DNA from: Zanthoxylum bungeanum
Taxonomy: Eukaryota; Streptophyta; Magnoliopsida; Sapindales; Rutaceae
DNA length: 64,000 nt
Direction of reading: 5' to 3'
Assembly: GCA_019454045.1 (NCBI GenBank)
Contig: SKCR01049656.1
Location: forward strand, 62,001-126,000
Part shown: in pieces, positions 21,141 to 34,084 of the stretch
Numbering within the stretch: the first letter of the stretch is position 1
Layout of the letters: every line of letters starts with the position of its first letter
The notes under the pieces: model-generated
What the model saw: the letters and a program-made list of their open reading frames with translations, nothing else
Databases searched by the model: none
What the model was told of the DNA's origin: nothing
Program-made: the position numbers and the translations under genes

Positions 21141-23118
21141 TGTTGGGTTCTCTAAGAACAATAACCAAGATCTTTAAGCATAAAACATGTGAATACTCAA
21201 AGAAGTAGCGGAAATACTTACATTGAGCGGATTTGATGTAGGTATATAGTTCAAAACTTTTTCTTTGAGAAGTTGCTCCAAACTCCTCTCTTTGATGTAT
21301 GTTGAGCTTCCAAGCTTGTTCTTTGATTCCAAACTCTAGGGAATGTTTCCCTATCACCTTTGTATGATCCTTTGAGTGTGCTAGCACTTGGAAAAAATTG
21401 CAACAATTTCTTCCTTGTATTCTTGTAACTCTCGGCCAAGCCAAGAATTTGAGAGAGGGAGTTCATTTTCACGGCAAAGAGGGAGAGAGAAGAGTGATGA
21501 GTGTTTTTGTTTCTAAAACAAAAAATACACAAACCAACTTGTCTAAAAAAATGGTGTATATCCTTTTCCAAAAAGGATAAATTTAATTGGAGGGAAAATG
21601 CATTTAATGCATTCAACCACCTCCATCACCAAAAGTGACTAGATGTCCATCACCAAAAGTTGACAAGACTTTCATCACTAAAGTAGACAATTGATGTGAC
21701 TTGATGTGGGCCCACTTGATTCAAAATCCGAGTGGGCCCGCAAACACATCTCGGGCTTGGGTTCGTTAATTTTGAATTAACAAATTTTCCCGTCGCGACT
21801 TAATTAAATCAAATTTAATTAAATAATAATGTCTTGTAAAATTATTATAAATGTCGCTTACGAATTAATTCTAAATTAATTCGTTCGCCCGAAATAAAAG
21901 CCAATTCTAATTTCATTATGAAATCTAATTTCATTTAATATATCAAATATATTATTTTATCGATTAAATTCGAATTAATCGTTTTCTCTCTTCTAATAGA
22001 ATTTTATCCCAGATAAAATCTTTCTGCAATCAATCCTAGATTAATTTCCTCTCTTATAATTAATCCCATATTAATTATGTTCGAGTCATACGCCATCGGT
22101 GAATCTTCGGGAAGCGACCCATAAGATCCCCGGATATGTTGGCAGTAAATCCGGTCATCGGATTATCCGAATACGTGCGTACCCAGTACCACGTTCTTAC
22201 CAATTTACAAGACATGGTTGGCTTCTAGCAAAGCACCGTGCCTTCCCAATTCTCCAGAAATATTCTTTAAGAAATATATAATCTATGTCAGACGTAGTAT
22301 ACGTAGTATTGCGTATTACGATCCAATATCGGATGTCACCTACTTGGCCTGGGGCTGGAATTGTGTCTGCCCCATACGAAGCACATATCGGATCTCTGGT
22401 AACTAGTCTCTATAATCGGATAATCATGACCTAGTCATATTATCCCGATGACTACAGTACTTAAGAGTACTAGTTCTGTATCCTACGTGATCATCATCTC
22501 CATATGACTAAAGTGATACTTTCATCTTGACATCACACCCAATACACTACGATTCTCAGTATACCCAGAAGAGGCGTACACAGAACCTGTTAAAGCCCCG
22601 AACGACCAAAACCAAAGTATACCGGTTGTCGCAAGTATTAGCGATGCAAGTCTCAGGTTAAGACCAAATACATCTACCCTGATTCGGATTCCCATAGACA
22701 CATAGTTATACTACCAATGGGATTCCGAGGGGTCTATCCAGAGCGAAGCTGTTTCCGTACCATCGGTAAACAGAACCTCCTATTACACTTGCATGAGTAT
22801 CCAATACCTAAATATATGAGAACTATGCCGTTACGCTTTCATAACACGCACAAGTGTAATACTAGCTTATTCCACATTATCGATGTCTAGTCTCGATAAT
22901 ACTACGACTAGGGATATTTAATTATTAAACCTTAGTGGATTAATACAGTCTCATATCTTATTAATCCAATACTAATCATATGGACTTTTATATTTTATAT
23001 ATCCCGGTAATCCAATTACAAATGATAAAAGAGTAATTTCCTTTGTCACATAGTTAATTTGTACAACAACACCATGTTTTGTACAAATAGTGATGCTATG
23101 GGTCATAATTGTCCAACA
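21141..23118 (-). repeat. Copia-1 3' LTR
   Basis: It starts TGTTGGGTTCTC and ends ATTGTCCAACA. It is near-identical to 31437-33411, including the distinctive words GGCCTGGGGCTGGAATTGTG and CCTGTTAAAGCCCCG. On the minus strand GCCAAGTGGTAGAT (23119-23132) precedes it as the purine tract. Confidence 0.9.
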
Positions 23119-23132
23119 ATCTACCACTTGGC
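23119..23132 (-). other. Polypurine tract of Copia-1
   Basis: The minus strand reads CCAAGTGGTAGAT just before the LTR start TGTTGGACAAT. One base (T) interrupts the usual AAGTGGGAGAT. Confidence 0.7.
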
Positions 23133-23653
23133 CTATAGCCAATCACTCAGGTGTCCTCCACCTGAACTATGTACGGGTCGCTCTAACTTCTGCTGAGAAA
23201 GAGCTTTCGTCAGCGGATTTACAAAATTATCATCTGATGCGATTTATTCGATCATCACATCGGCACGAAATATAATCTTACGAATCAGATGAAACAGTTG
23301 ATGTACATACTTGGATCGTTGATAAGACCATTAATTCTTTAGCCCGTGTTGTAGCCTAACTCAGCTACTAACAGAACTACTCCTAATCTAATTAGGAATT
23401 TTATAGATCCAAAATACTTTTTTTGCTGCCTCAGCTGTAGCAATGTTCCGCTTTTGTTATTTATTCGGCAACAGTATCTTGCTTGGAAGATTTCTAACTC
23501 ATTGTTCTGTTATTCAAACTATATAGTACCTTATTGTGACTTACAGCCGTCTTCATCGGTTTGGAAACTTGCAGTGGTGAACCCAGTCACCTCAAGTTCT
23601 CTTTTTCCATAGCTTAAGAAAGCATCCTTAGTTCGTCTAAAATACTTAAGGAT
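23133..23653 (-). pseudogene. Copia-1 RNase H region, left part (degenerate)
   Basis: This lies between the purine tract and solo LTR D. The minus strand contains scrambled RNase H residues. The stretch next to 23653 (ILKYF-like) continues across D at 26126 with a GHWIDVKN-like segment, which shows that D interrupted the RNase H gene. No open frame survives. Confidence 0.6.
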
Positions 23654-23658
23654 GTTCT

Positions 23659-26120
23659 TGATGGAGTTGGTGCTTGGAGTGCCAATCCGAATTGTACATT
23701 TTATTATTTATTAATAAAATAACTATATTTTTCATTTCATACCCTATTAATGGTATTGTCATTACGCATATTAAATTGATGTATCGTTATGCTAAGAATG
23801 ACATCGACCTTAGAATAGTTTTGACACTAGGTGTAAACTATTCTTAAGTAAATATTCCTAGTCGTTGGTTTTGGAATACGGTCGAATTCCTATAACCTAG
23901 AAGACTAGCACATGTCGTATATTGGAATTGGAGTTCCAATGGTTTAACGCGATGTACCATGAGTTTTGGAAACTCGTATAGACATGTGGGTATTCGTTGG
24001 AGCGAATACTGAATGACTCATTGGTGATTCCTAATAGTTGGAAGTACCACCATCGTCAATAGGAATCTCCTCGAGTCGAGTAGCATATGTAATCCTTTGA
24101 CTATAGGATAGCATTGATTTTGTGTGAGATCCTCCACACTTAGATGCCATGTATGTCAGAAACCTTTCATGGTCTGGCCTCTAGATGTTCGTTGGGTGTG
24201 GACCGATGCATACAGTAATCAAGTGCGAAGCAAGATAGGATCTGTCGGCCCGTATGTGTACCATAAGGGGTTTAGGTATCCATGTTAGTAAAGTCACGAT
24301 TCTTAAATCTTTGGCCAAAGTCGATCACCTATGGTGGATCACATCAGTTATGAAGAATCGTGGAGATGTCGATATGAGATCTGCGTCTTGGAAACTTGAC
24401 GGTATATTCTATGTTTCCTAAGCACAACTCGGATAGCCTACGACGGAGGGATTGTTAAACATATGTGATGACCTCGACTTGTATAGTTCAGAAAGGTCGT
24501 TCGTGTTCTTCGCAAATTCGGAGGTGGCCGAATTGCGTACATATTAGCTAGGCTTATATGACGAACGTATCTGAACTTAGAGAGTCCCAATATAAAGTGT
24601 ACTCGTTGAGCACTTGGGTAGCCGATTATTTTTGATAAAATATAATATTCGATATTATAATTATCAACTAAGATAATCAAGTGTTATTGGATAACATTGA
24701 TTATTTACTTTGACCTAATTGGATTAATTCAATAATTACACAAGGGCTTAATTGTAAAATCATAATTATCTCTACCATTTGAGGATATTATGGTAATTGT
24801 AAGTATGTAATAATATGTGGTTTTGGCTTGATTTAATTGGATTAAATCAAGGTGGCAAACATTTAACTAATCCATTTCCTAATCTTTGGCTTGATTTAAT
24901 TGTATTAAATTAAAGTGGGAGACAATGGAGATTAGTCACACCTAATTATACATATTTGGACAAATTAGATTAAGCCCACTTAAAAGTTGATTACAACTTT
25001 TATTAATTAAAAATTGCCTATGTTTTGCTATAAATAGCAAGCTTTAGGAAGGTTTTAATTACAAGTTCAAATACAAGCATAAGCAAATTCTTAAGAGATT
25101 AGCCTAAGTTAAAGAAGTGTTTAGAGAAGCTTGTGATGTCTCTACAACATTTCATCTAGGAGAAATCAAGATTGGATCTGAAGTGAAGCTTGGAAGCATT
25201 GGAAACAAGATTGGATCTTGGAGTCAAGCTTGCATACCTTGGAGGTTCTCCAACAATTTCAACAAAGGAGAAGTAGATTGGATCTTACATCAAGCTTACT
25301 AGGTAATGTTTGATCCTCTCCAAAGCTATGTTTATTTGTGTATTAGATGCATGATCACATAGCTTAATGTTGAATAAGGCTAATCAATTGTGTTAGGATA
25401 CTTTAGAAGTATAAACACAACATGCTTGTAATTAGGTCAAAATGTTCATGTTGGACATGGAACAATTAATTAGAGTTTGGAACTCTAGATTAAAGCTTAG
25501 AGCTATGGCTACCATTCTAGATTCACTTGACCACCTTTAGGTGGACTAGAATTGTTCACGAGACATTTCGTTTTGGGATTCTAAAATGGTTTCTGCATAG
25601 GATTCAAAATTTACGCTAATGCGTATTTAGAATAAATTTACGTTTTTGGAAAAATATTTGATATTTTGAAAAATTAGATTTTTATTCTATAACATGTGTT
25701 TATGTTGGTTTTGAAATTAAAAATTAATTTTGGGTGTTTTTGAAGTGTTTAGGGAAGACCGGAATAGATTAGGGTCAAAGAGCCTAATCCATTCAGCTCA
25801 CTGGAATGTGAGCTGAATGCAAAAGGAAATGAAACAAAATAATAATAATAATAATAATAAAATAATAGCAGCACCTGGGCGCTACAGTGCACGCGAACTG
25901 TAGCACGCGGTGTTCTTCGCGCGTGTCGATTTTGTTTTGCTTCGTTTGGGAGCTTCCAGACTTCGATTCAGTCCCGGTTTTTTCCTATACACTCGTAATG
26001 GAATATAGTATTTCATTAAATGATTTAAAATTACATCCATACTTTATATCCATGGGTTAGACCCATTTCCGCTGCCCAGGGCACCGATCCGACCTTAGGG
26101 GTTCCACAACTGCCCCAACA
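23659..26120 (+). mobile_element. Solo LTR D (copia, family of the Copia-2 LTR) nested in Copia-1
   Basis: It begins TGATGGAGTTGG and ends CTGCCCCAACA, flanked by a perfect 5-bp duplication GTTCT (23654-23658 and 26121-26125). Its first part (GGAGTGCCAATCCGAATTGT...) matches the Copia-2 LTR fragments in reverse orientation. It has no gag-pol. It contains an AAT microsatellite at about 25839-25866 and GC-rich sequence at 25870-25925. Removing D restores a continuous RNase H coding context in Copia-1. Confidence 0.85.
25839..25866. repeat. (AAT)n microsatellite
   Basis: About eight perfect AAT/ATA units lie within solo LTR D. Confidence 0.85.
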
Positions 26121-26125
26121 GTTCT

Positions 26126-26613
26126 TAACATCAATCCAGTGACCATCACCTGGATTGGCCTGATTGTGACTCCATATGCTCAAAGCATATGAGACACCAG
26201 GTCACGTACATATATTTCAATGTACAAGTTCTCGGAGAGTGCCAACAATTTTTAGATCTATCCCAGTAGATCCTTATTCCTAGAATAAAGGTTGTCTCTC
26301 CCAAGTATTCTATGGAGAATTTTCATGAAAGCCAAACTTTCACCAATTGTATTAAGGGAATGTCATTTCCAAGAAATGATATATCATCCTTATAAAGGAC
26401 AATCATTGTCAGTGCGCTCCCACTAACCTCCTTATATACACAAGAATCATCTTTGTTTTGAATTAAATCATATACCATTATGATTACATCAAAACGATGG
26501 TTCCAAGAATCTGATGCTTGCTTCAATCCATAAATGGATTGATTTAACTTGAAAACCTTGTTTGCTTGTTTTGGTACAACAAAACCGTTAGGATGTATAT
26601 AAACATCCTCCAA
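26126..26613 (-). pseudogene. Copia-1 reverse transcriptase end and RNase H start
   Basis: The open piece 26613-26323 encodes EDVYIHPNGFVVP, KVFKLNQSIYGLKQASDSWN and IVLYKDDISFLGND. The last is the polymerase catalytic box with Lys replacing Val (YKDD for YVDD). The catalytic Asp pair remains, but the fold residue is altered and the reading frame ends soon after. Downstream to 26126 are RNase H-type residues in other frames. Confidence 0.8.
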
Positions 26614-28452
26614 AAGGTTTCCATTGAAGGAAAGCGGTTTTGATGTTCAGCTGCCATATTTCATAAATGAAATACGCAGCATTAGCAAACATTATCCAAA
26701 TGGATTTAACCATGGCAACGGGTAAAAGGTTTCTTCGTAATCGACATCATGTTGATGACGATACCCTTTCGCTACAAGCTTAGCTTAGTACGTTTTTATG
26801 TTGCCATCCATACTTGTCTTCCTTGAAGACTCATTTAGTACCAATAGACACAATGCCTTCCGGTACAACAACCAGTGTCCAAACTTGGTTGGTATACATG
26901 GAATCTATTTCGGACTTCATGGTATTTTACCATAAAGAGGGAGTCGATACCTTGTATCAATTCCTCATAAGTAGCCGGTTCGTCTTCCTCAATAAGATTG
27001 ACATCTTCATGAGGTGAGATCAGACACCCATAACTCCCAGGTTGTTTTCTGACTCTCTCTGACCTACGCGGTTCTTGTGTATTTGAAGATTGTGGAACAG
27101 TCTCATCCCTGATGAACTGTTCGTGTTCCGTTAATGATCGGTGCCAAGAACAGTATTACTCTGATTTTCATAGAGTTTTACTTTCCTCCCACTTACCACT
27201 GCGTATAGGAATTCCTCTTAGGAAAACCGCATGGAGAGCAACAATTACATTGTTCTCTTGTGAGTTGTATAAGTACTATACTTTGGTTTCCCTAGGACAA
27301 CCTACAAATAGGCACTTATCTGATTTGGGTTCTAGTTTGGTATCGTCAAAACATATGCCCAGCATTCCCAAATCTTCAGGAATGTGAAACCCGGTTTCTT
27401 TCCTGTTCATATCTAATATGAAGTCTGTCTAACAGATTTTCATGGAACCTTATTCAAAATAAGTAATGCACTGTTTAATGCATATCCTGTGAAGGAAATT
27501 GGTAGCTCAGAGCGACTCATCATTAACCTTACCATGTCCAACAAAGTTCGGTTTCTCTGTTCGGACACACCGTCAAATTGAGGTATTCCGGGAGGAGTCC
27601 ACTATGAAAGAATACCATACTCTTTCGAATAGTCGAGAAACTTATTGCTTAAGTATTTCCATCACGGTCCAATCGTGATGTTTTAATACTCTTGCCGGTC
27701 TGTTTTTATACTTCGTGTCGAAACTCTTTGAATTATTCAAAAGTTTCTGACTTGTGTTTCATAAGATACACATAACCGTAACGCGATGCCACATTCGTAA
27801 AGGTTACGAAGCATTCATATCCTTCTCTAGCCTAGTTAGACATTGGCCCACTTACGTCACTATGAACAAGGGCTAACAGATCGGTGGCACTTGCACTTTT
27901 ACCAAGTAAAATGTGTTTTAGGCACATTGCCTAATAAACTACATTCGTAGACATTATTTGAATTAGAATCAAATCTATCCTAGTACCCACTCTTCGAAAG
28001 TGTGGATATACAAGTCTTGTTAATGTGTCCTAGACAGCAATGCCACAAATAAGTCTCATCTGATTAATTCAGTTTGAGCTATTTGTTTGTCATGTTATAT
28101 GTTTGAGATTCATTTATATTCAAAATATAAATACTGTTATTCACATCTAATGTGTTTATCTCAATATCATCTTTATAAACTAAAACATTTAGTGTTCTAG
28201 AATATAAAGGTATATCCGCAACGGGTTAAACTAGATATAGAGATAATGTTTCTAGTCAAACTAGGTACATTATAGCAGTCTCCTAATTTAGGTACATGCC
28301 CAAAGGGCAGTTCCAAAATTTAGGTTTTTACTACCAAAACAGCGATTTTCGTCATGTTTCTGACTCGTAGGTCAATCTCACCTGAAGTCAGTATCCTGCT
28401 AATCAGCAGATCCCGCACATCAGTACATATATTTATGTACCACATCCAGTAT
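26614..28452 (-). pseudogene. Copia-1 integrase and RT start, degenerate
   Basis: Short recognisable pieces on the minus strand include TLLDMVRLMMSRSELP and GYALNSALLILNKVP near 27570-27440 (end of the integrase core), with RT-start residues near 26900-26650. Stops and frame changes prevent any long open frame. Confidence 0.65.
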
Positions 28453-28638
28453 CTAAAATCCAATTTTAAAACCAGCAGTGGACATGTTTATAACAAACAT
28501 ACCTGAAGCCGGAGCCTTGCACGTCTTCACTTCCTTCATGTATGCCTTGTCCATACGACAGTCACGCTTCCAGTGACCCTGTTTGCCACAATTTAGGCAG
28601 ACATCTTGGGATATGTCATTTGTCTCTCTAGAAGACAA
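28453..28638 (-). CDS. Copia-1 gag zinc knuckle and protease lead-in
   Basis: CLNCGKQGHWKRDC is an exact CX2CX4HX4C knuckle near the start of this 61-residue open piece. GFKIGF at its end corresponds to the variable linker before the protease. The capsid part lies upstream in broken frames to about 29100. Confidence 0.8.
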   Translation of the reverse strand: MSSRETNDISQDVCLNCGKQGHWKRDCRMDKAYMKEVKTCKAPASGMFVINMSTAGFKIGF

Positions 28639-29120
28639 TGATGATTTTGCCTTTTCCCATTTTCACATCTCTAGAAGTCTTCGGCCAAGCCTAGACCTTC
28701 TGGGATGTAGAAGTAAGATGCGTTTTGCGCTTCTTGCCTTTTGCAAGATCTGGCTCTGCCTCCTTGAGCATAGCCATTAACTCTCCAAGAGTTTTCTATT
28801 GCAATTAGTACTTCTAAGATATATGAAGATCCTTCAATTTCAATATCATACTATAAGGATCTAATCTTTAGTTCTGACGAAGAAATTAAGGAGTCATTGC
28901 GGCAAGCATAACAGATTGAGCACTAAAGTTATCATCACCATGAGTCTTCCAAAACTCATGCTCCACTATTTGCTCAACTCCGGGCTAAGGCCCGAGATGT
29001 CACTCTATCAAATAAAGTAATTTCTTGGCTCCCAGGACTATCCTGAGGTTCTATTCCCAATCTGAAAATTGAAGCCGCTTAAAGATATTTTCACCCATGA
29101 TTATGTTTTAAACGCTAATC
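28639..29120 (-). pseudogene. Copia-1 gag capsid region, degenerate
   Basis: The minus strand has gag-like residues in several frames, for example DSNWEQ-type and KIFKRLQF-like words near 29100-29050. No intact frame remains. Confidence 0.45.
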
Positions 29121-31421
29121 TTTCACTTATCTTGATTCCAATAGTCCAACTATCCAATCAACGATTTCGGGTACAATCAAATATAATGATTACTATAGTC
29201 TAACTATATAATCAACTACTATTGATTGGTTAAAATTCAAATATATTGATTACTATAATCCAATTATATAATCAACTATAAATGAAGTAGTTTGAATACA
29301 GTCCAACTGTTTAATTAAAACAACAATTGAATATTAGTCCAACTAATATATATAAATTTTTAATGACGAAAATGAGCGCGTATTGGCAAGTAGTTAAACG
29401 AAATTGCAAATTTATTACTTGCTTCCCACTATTTTTCGGCGAGCCTCTAACCCTCTGTGGAGTACTCGGGAAACCTAGTTTCCTAGTGGGTTAGAATCCC
29501 GTTAAATAACACACAACCTTGACTTTGGCTAACAAGTTGTATGATACTTAACTAGGTAGATCTCTAAGATCAATTGGATCACATCCAATTCCTAGATCCA
29601 GTAGGTGGACATCCAAGTCCGAAACATATATCCAATATATGCCAATATATTCCCTAACCTTTTTCCTCTAAATCAATTAAGCATTGGCTTTGGCTCAACA
29701 AGCTTAGTGATTCTAGTTAAGCGTGACACATTGACAATGGAAAGCTTCGTAATCGAGGCTGATGAACAAGAAGTAACCTTGACTTTGGCCAACAAATCAC
29801 AACTTGCCCAAGGCGTACGATATGGAACAAAGCCTTCATGATTCAAACAAATCAGCGATGGACAAAGGCCTTGACTTTGGCCAACAAACCAATGTCAATC
29901 TTGGATCTTGAGAGAGAATCACTCAATGGAAGGAAAACATTTAATATTTGTTGAGGGTTTTTTACGTAATTGGCAACCAATTAATTATCTTTGAGTAGGT
30001 CTCATCATACACTCTTAAACATGCATTCTAAAAGCATAATAAGGCGCGATAAATAAATTAATAATGATATGCGGATGGATATCTCACAAATTGTTCCTAG
30101 AACAAATCACTCATTTTCCTCTCCCCGCTAGCAATATTCTTACTTCTACCCAATTACATAATACTTCTAAAGAAACCTCATTACATTGAGGGGAATTGGT
30201 GAGAAGAGAATTACAAAGAATCGAGAGATAAAGGCTGGACACGCAGGTCCAATTTAATAAATTCTAAATTTATTACAACAATTTCCAAAATTGCCCTCAC
30301 CCATCTAATATCCATCTGATATACATTATTCATACAACACATCCATGTATTCACACAAAGCATGTTATTCAATCAATCTAATCCAATTAATTAATCTTTG
30401 AATTAAGTGATCATCCAATGTTCAAACAATGATTTGATTTGCGCGAGTCCAACTCGTTTAAGAATAAGTACTCAAAGTACGAATTCTTGAATTATATCAA
30501 ACTACAATTTTAAATATAATTTAATTTGTATTCAATACTAATTCCTTATTTAATTCCAAATTAAATAATTACACTTTAATAATGTGCCTTTACTACTTAT
30601 ATTCTAAATCTAATCTTAATGGGTCTCAAAGCCCAATTAACATCCAATGTCAATTTAATTAAAGTCCAATGGGCTTTTAATTAATTCATAAGGCATGGAC
30701 TTTGGCAACCAAAGCCCAATAAGGAATCACCCTTTGCCGCAAAATCAATTTTGGCCCATTAGGCCTAATTAAATTTTTAAAGGCCCAATTATCATATTTG
30801 GACTTTATGGAAATGGTTTTAAGCCCAATTGGATCCAACCAATTATCCTAAACCAAACTTGGCTCAACCAAGCCCATTAAGCCCAAATACAACATTTTTA
30901 GCCCAATTCCAAATTAAGCCTAATTAATTTAATCACAATATTCCAAATATCACAAATATTTAATTAAAGTGTATTAGACATAATTAATTAGTTAAATTAA
31001 TATTTCCAAAACACCAATTACACTAATTAATCATGCTTTAATTAATCAACTTATGTCCAACACAAATTGAAGCAAAATCAATCCCAACATGCTTACAAGG
31101 CTCACGGCAATTTAGGGATTTTTATATCCGATTTTGATTTCAATCCAATTAAATCACAAATCAATATATCCAAACATTTTAAACACATCCAATGGCTTAA
31201 AATCAAAAATCACCAAGAGCTTATGGTTCATCTATCATTCGGCCAAGCATATAGATTTGGGGAAAATTAATCCAATTAATTTTTCATAAAATTGATCATA
31301 CATAACTCTAAGTTATCATTATCCAAGCATACTCAAACAAACAATTTGATCAAATCATGCTCAAATCAAAAATACCCAAATTCAAGATTAAGAACCCTAA
31401 AATATTTCATGCTTAATTTAG
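29121..31421 (-). other. Copia-1 leader between 5' LTR and gag
   Basis: About 2.3 kb separate the primer site from gag. It is AT-rich, with several near-repeats of CCTTGACTTTGGCCAACAA (near 29517, 29776 and 29868) and many AAGCCCAATTAA-type words at 30620-30930. No credible ORF was seen. It could include an older insertion whose ends I could not find. Confidence 0.45.
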
Positions 31422-31435
31422 GCTCATGATACCAT
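31422..31435 (-). other. Primer-binding site of Copia-1 (initiator tRNA-Met type)
   Basis: The minus strand reads TGGTATCATGAGCC next to the LTR end CCCAACA. This is close to the usual copia site TGGTATCAGAGC, with small differences. Confidence 0.75.
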
Positions 31436-31436
31436 T

Positions 31437-33411
31437 GTTGGGTTCCCTAAGAACAATAACCAAGATCTTTAAGCATAAAACATGTGAATACGTAAAGAAG
31501 TAGCGGAAATACTTACATTGAGCGGATTTGATGTAGGTATAAGTTCAAACTTTTCCTTTGAGAAGTTGCTCCAAGCTCCTCTCTTTGATGTATGTTGAGC
31601 TTCCAAGCTTGTTCTTTGATTCCAAACTCTATGGAATGTTTCCCTATCACCTTTGTATGATCCTTTGAGTGTGCTAGCACTTGGAAAAAATTGCAACAAT
31701 TCTTCCTTATATTCTTGTAACTCTCGGCCAAGCCAAGAATTTGAGAGAGTGATTTCATTTTCACGGCAAAGAGGGAGAGAGAAAAGTGATGAGTGTTTTT
31801 GTTTCTAAAACAAAAATTACACAAACCAACTTGTCCAAAAAAATGGTTTATATCCTTTTCCAAAAAGGATAAATTTAATTGGAGGGAAAAATGCATTTAA
31901 TGCATTCAACCACCTTCATCACCAAAAGTGACTAGATGTCCATCACCAAAAGTTGACAAGACTTCCATCACTAAAGTAGGCAATTGATGTGACTTGATGT
32001 GGGCCCCACTTGATTCAAAATCCGAGTGGGCCCGCAAACACATCCCAGGCTCGGGTTCGTTAATTCCGAATTAACAAATTTTCCCGTCGCGACTTAATTA
32101 AATCAAATTTAATTAAATAATAATGTCTTGCAAAATTATTATAAACGTCGCTCGCGAATTAATTCTAAATTAATTCGTTCGCCCGAAATAAAATCCAATT
32201 TTAATTTCGTTATGAAATCTAATTTCATTTAATATATCGAATATATTATTTTATCGATTAATTTTGAATTAATCGTTCTCTCTCTTCTAATAGAATTTTA
32301 TCCCAGATAAAATCTTTCCACAATCAATCATAGATTAATTTTCTCTCTTATAATTAATCCCAGATTAATTATGTTCGAGTCATACGTCATCGGTAAATCT
32401 TCGGGAAGTGACCCATGAGATCCCTGGATATGTTGGCAGTAAATCCGATCATTGGAGTATCCGAATACGTGCGTACCTAGTACCACATTCTTACCGATTT
32501 ACAAGACATGGTTGGCTTCTAGCAAAGCACTGTGCCTTCCCAATTCTCCAGAAATATTCTTTAAGGAATATATAATCTATGTCAGGCGTAGTATACGTAG
32601 TATTGCGTATTACGATCCAGTATCGGATGTCACATGCTTGGCCTGGGGCTGGAATTGTGTCTGCCCCGTACGAAGCACATATCGGATCTCTGGTAACTAG
32701 TCTCTATAATCGGATAATCATGACCTAGTCATATTATCCCGATGACTGCAGTACTTAAGAGTACTAGTTCCGTATCCTACGTGATCATCATCTCCATATG
32801 ACTGAAGTGATACTTTCATCTTGACATCACACCCAATACACTACGATTCTCAGTATACCCAGAAGAGGCGTACACAGAACCTGTTAAAGCCCCGGGCGAC
32901 CAAAACCAAAGTATACTGGTTGTCGCAAGTATTAGCGATGCAAGTCTCAAGTTAAGACCAAATACACCTACCCTGATTCGGATTCCCATAGACACATAGT
33001 TATACTACAAATGAGATTCCGAGGGGTCTATCCAGAGCGAAGCTGTTTCCGCATCATCGGTAAACAGAACCTCCTATTACACTTGCATGAGTATCCAATA
33101 CCCAAATATATGATAACTATGCCGTTACGCTTCCATAACATGCACAAGTGTAATACTAGCCTATTTCGCATTATCGATATCCAGTCTCGATAATACTACG
33201 ACTATGGATATTTAATGATTAAATCTTAATGGATTAATAATGTCTCATAACTTATTAATTGGTACTAATCATATGGACTTTTATCATTTATATATCCCGG
33301 TAATCCAATTACAAATGATAAAAGAGCAATTTCCTTTGTCACATAGTTAATTTGTACAACAACACCATGTTCTGTACAAATAGTGATGATATGGGTCATA
33401 ATTGTCCAACA
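31437..33411 (-). repeat. Copia-1 5' LTR
   Basis: Partner of 21141-23118, with the same ends TGTTGGGTT and GTCCAACA. It is followed by the TSD copy GTCAT (33412-33416). Confidence 0.9.
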
Positions 33412-33563
33412 GTCATCAACAAAGATAGGCCCAAGGAACACTAACTGTAGTTTTCGTCAAGGTTATAGATGCCAAATACATCCACAGAAGAGTCTCCTAA
33501 TGCAGCTTGGTAATCACCGAAAGTGGATGTAGCCTTTTTCGAAACGGAAGAAGACAAAGCCAT
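33412..33563 (-). pseudogene. PMD pseudogene, N-terminal part (cut off by Copia-1)
   Basis: ATG at 33563 opens MALSSSVSKKATSTFGDYQ and ends in a stop (NYS*). In the next frame the sequence reads FLGPIFVDD right up to the Copia-1 junction and continues at 21140 into VIAMTPLAQ. This shows that the element landed in the coding region. One indel lies between the start and the junction. Confidence 0.65.
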
Positions 33564-34069
33564 TAGAGAAATTGAAGGTAAAAAGGTGGAAGGTTTTACA
33601 AGAGAGGAAGTAGAAAGTAAAGTGAGGATAAGAGCAAGCCAAACCATTATATAACAAAGGTGAAAAGCTCGCCCTAGGACAGGTGTCGCAACCAAATTCG
33701 ACGAAAGAAGGAAAGAGCGGGAAAATTAAAAGAATGAAAGGTCGCCCTAGACATGTGTTCTAATACAATTCGACGTAAAGGATAAGAATGGGGAAACGAA
33801 ATGGTGATGTATGACGTGATTTGACACCGAAATGACGCGAATACGGCTCATTAATTGGCGCCATGATGAAACGTGTTGGGAAGGTCACGCATTTGTTAAG
33901 GAAATGATGGACTCACATAGGGAATGTAAAGGACGGCTCGTAATACACGCAAATGACAATAGAGCGAAGACCTGCAGGCCGACGTCAGTATGCGGCCAAT
34001 AGATACCGCCCTAACTTTACCCAAATTGAGAAATTCACCTCGATTTCACTTTCCAACTCAATCAAGGCG

Positions 34070-34084
34070 AGTTTGAGGGACAAT
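34070..34084 (+). other. Polypurine tract of the Tat-like element
   Basis: The plus strand reads GAGTTTGAGGGACAAT and then the LTR start TGTTGG, the usual plant gypsy junction. Confidence 0.65.

Larger units (their letters stand above)
21141..33411 (-). mobile_element. Copia-1: full-length Ty1/copia element inserted in the PMD gene
   Basis: LTRs of 1978 and 1975 bp (21141-23118 and 31437-33411) both begin TGTTGGGTT and end TCCAACA on the plus strand, and match with only scattered differences. A perfect 5-bp TSD, GTCAT, flanks the whole. In element sense (minus) the order is 5' LTR, primer site, long leader, gag with zinc knuckle, integrase and RT remnants, RNase H region, purine tract, 3' LTR. 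The coding region is badly degraded although the LTRs look alike. A solo LTR (D) sits inside at 23659-26120. Confidence 0.9.

Noticed and set aside
20788..21444. A single 218-codon protein
   Set aside because: It runs from the Copia-1 LTR across the TSD into the PMD pseudogene; only the part below 21141 is PMD.
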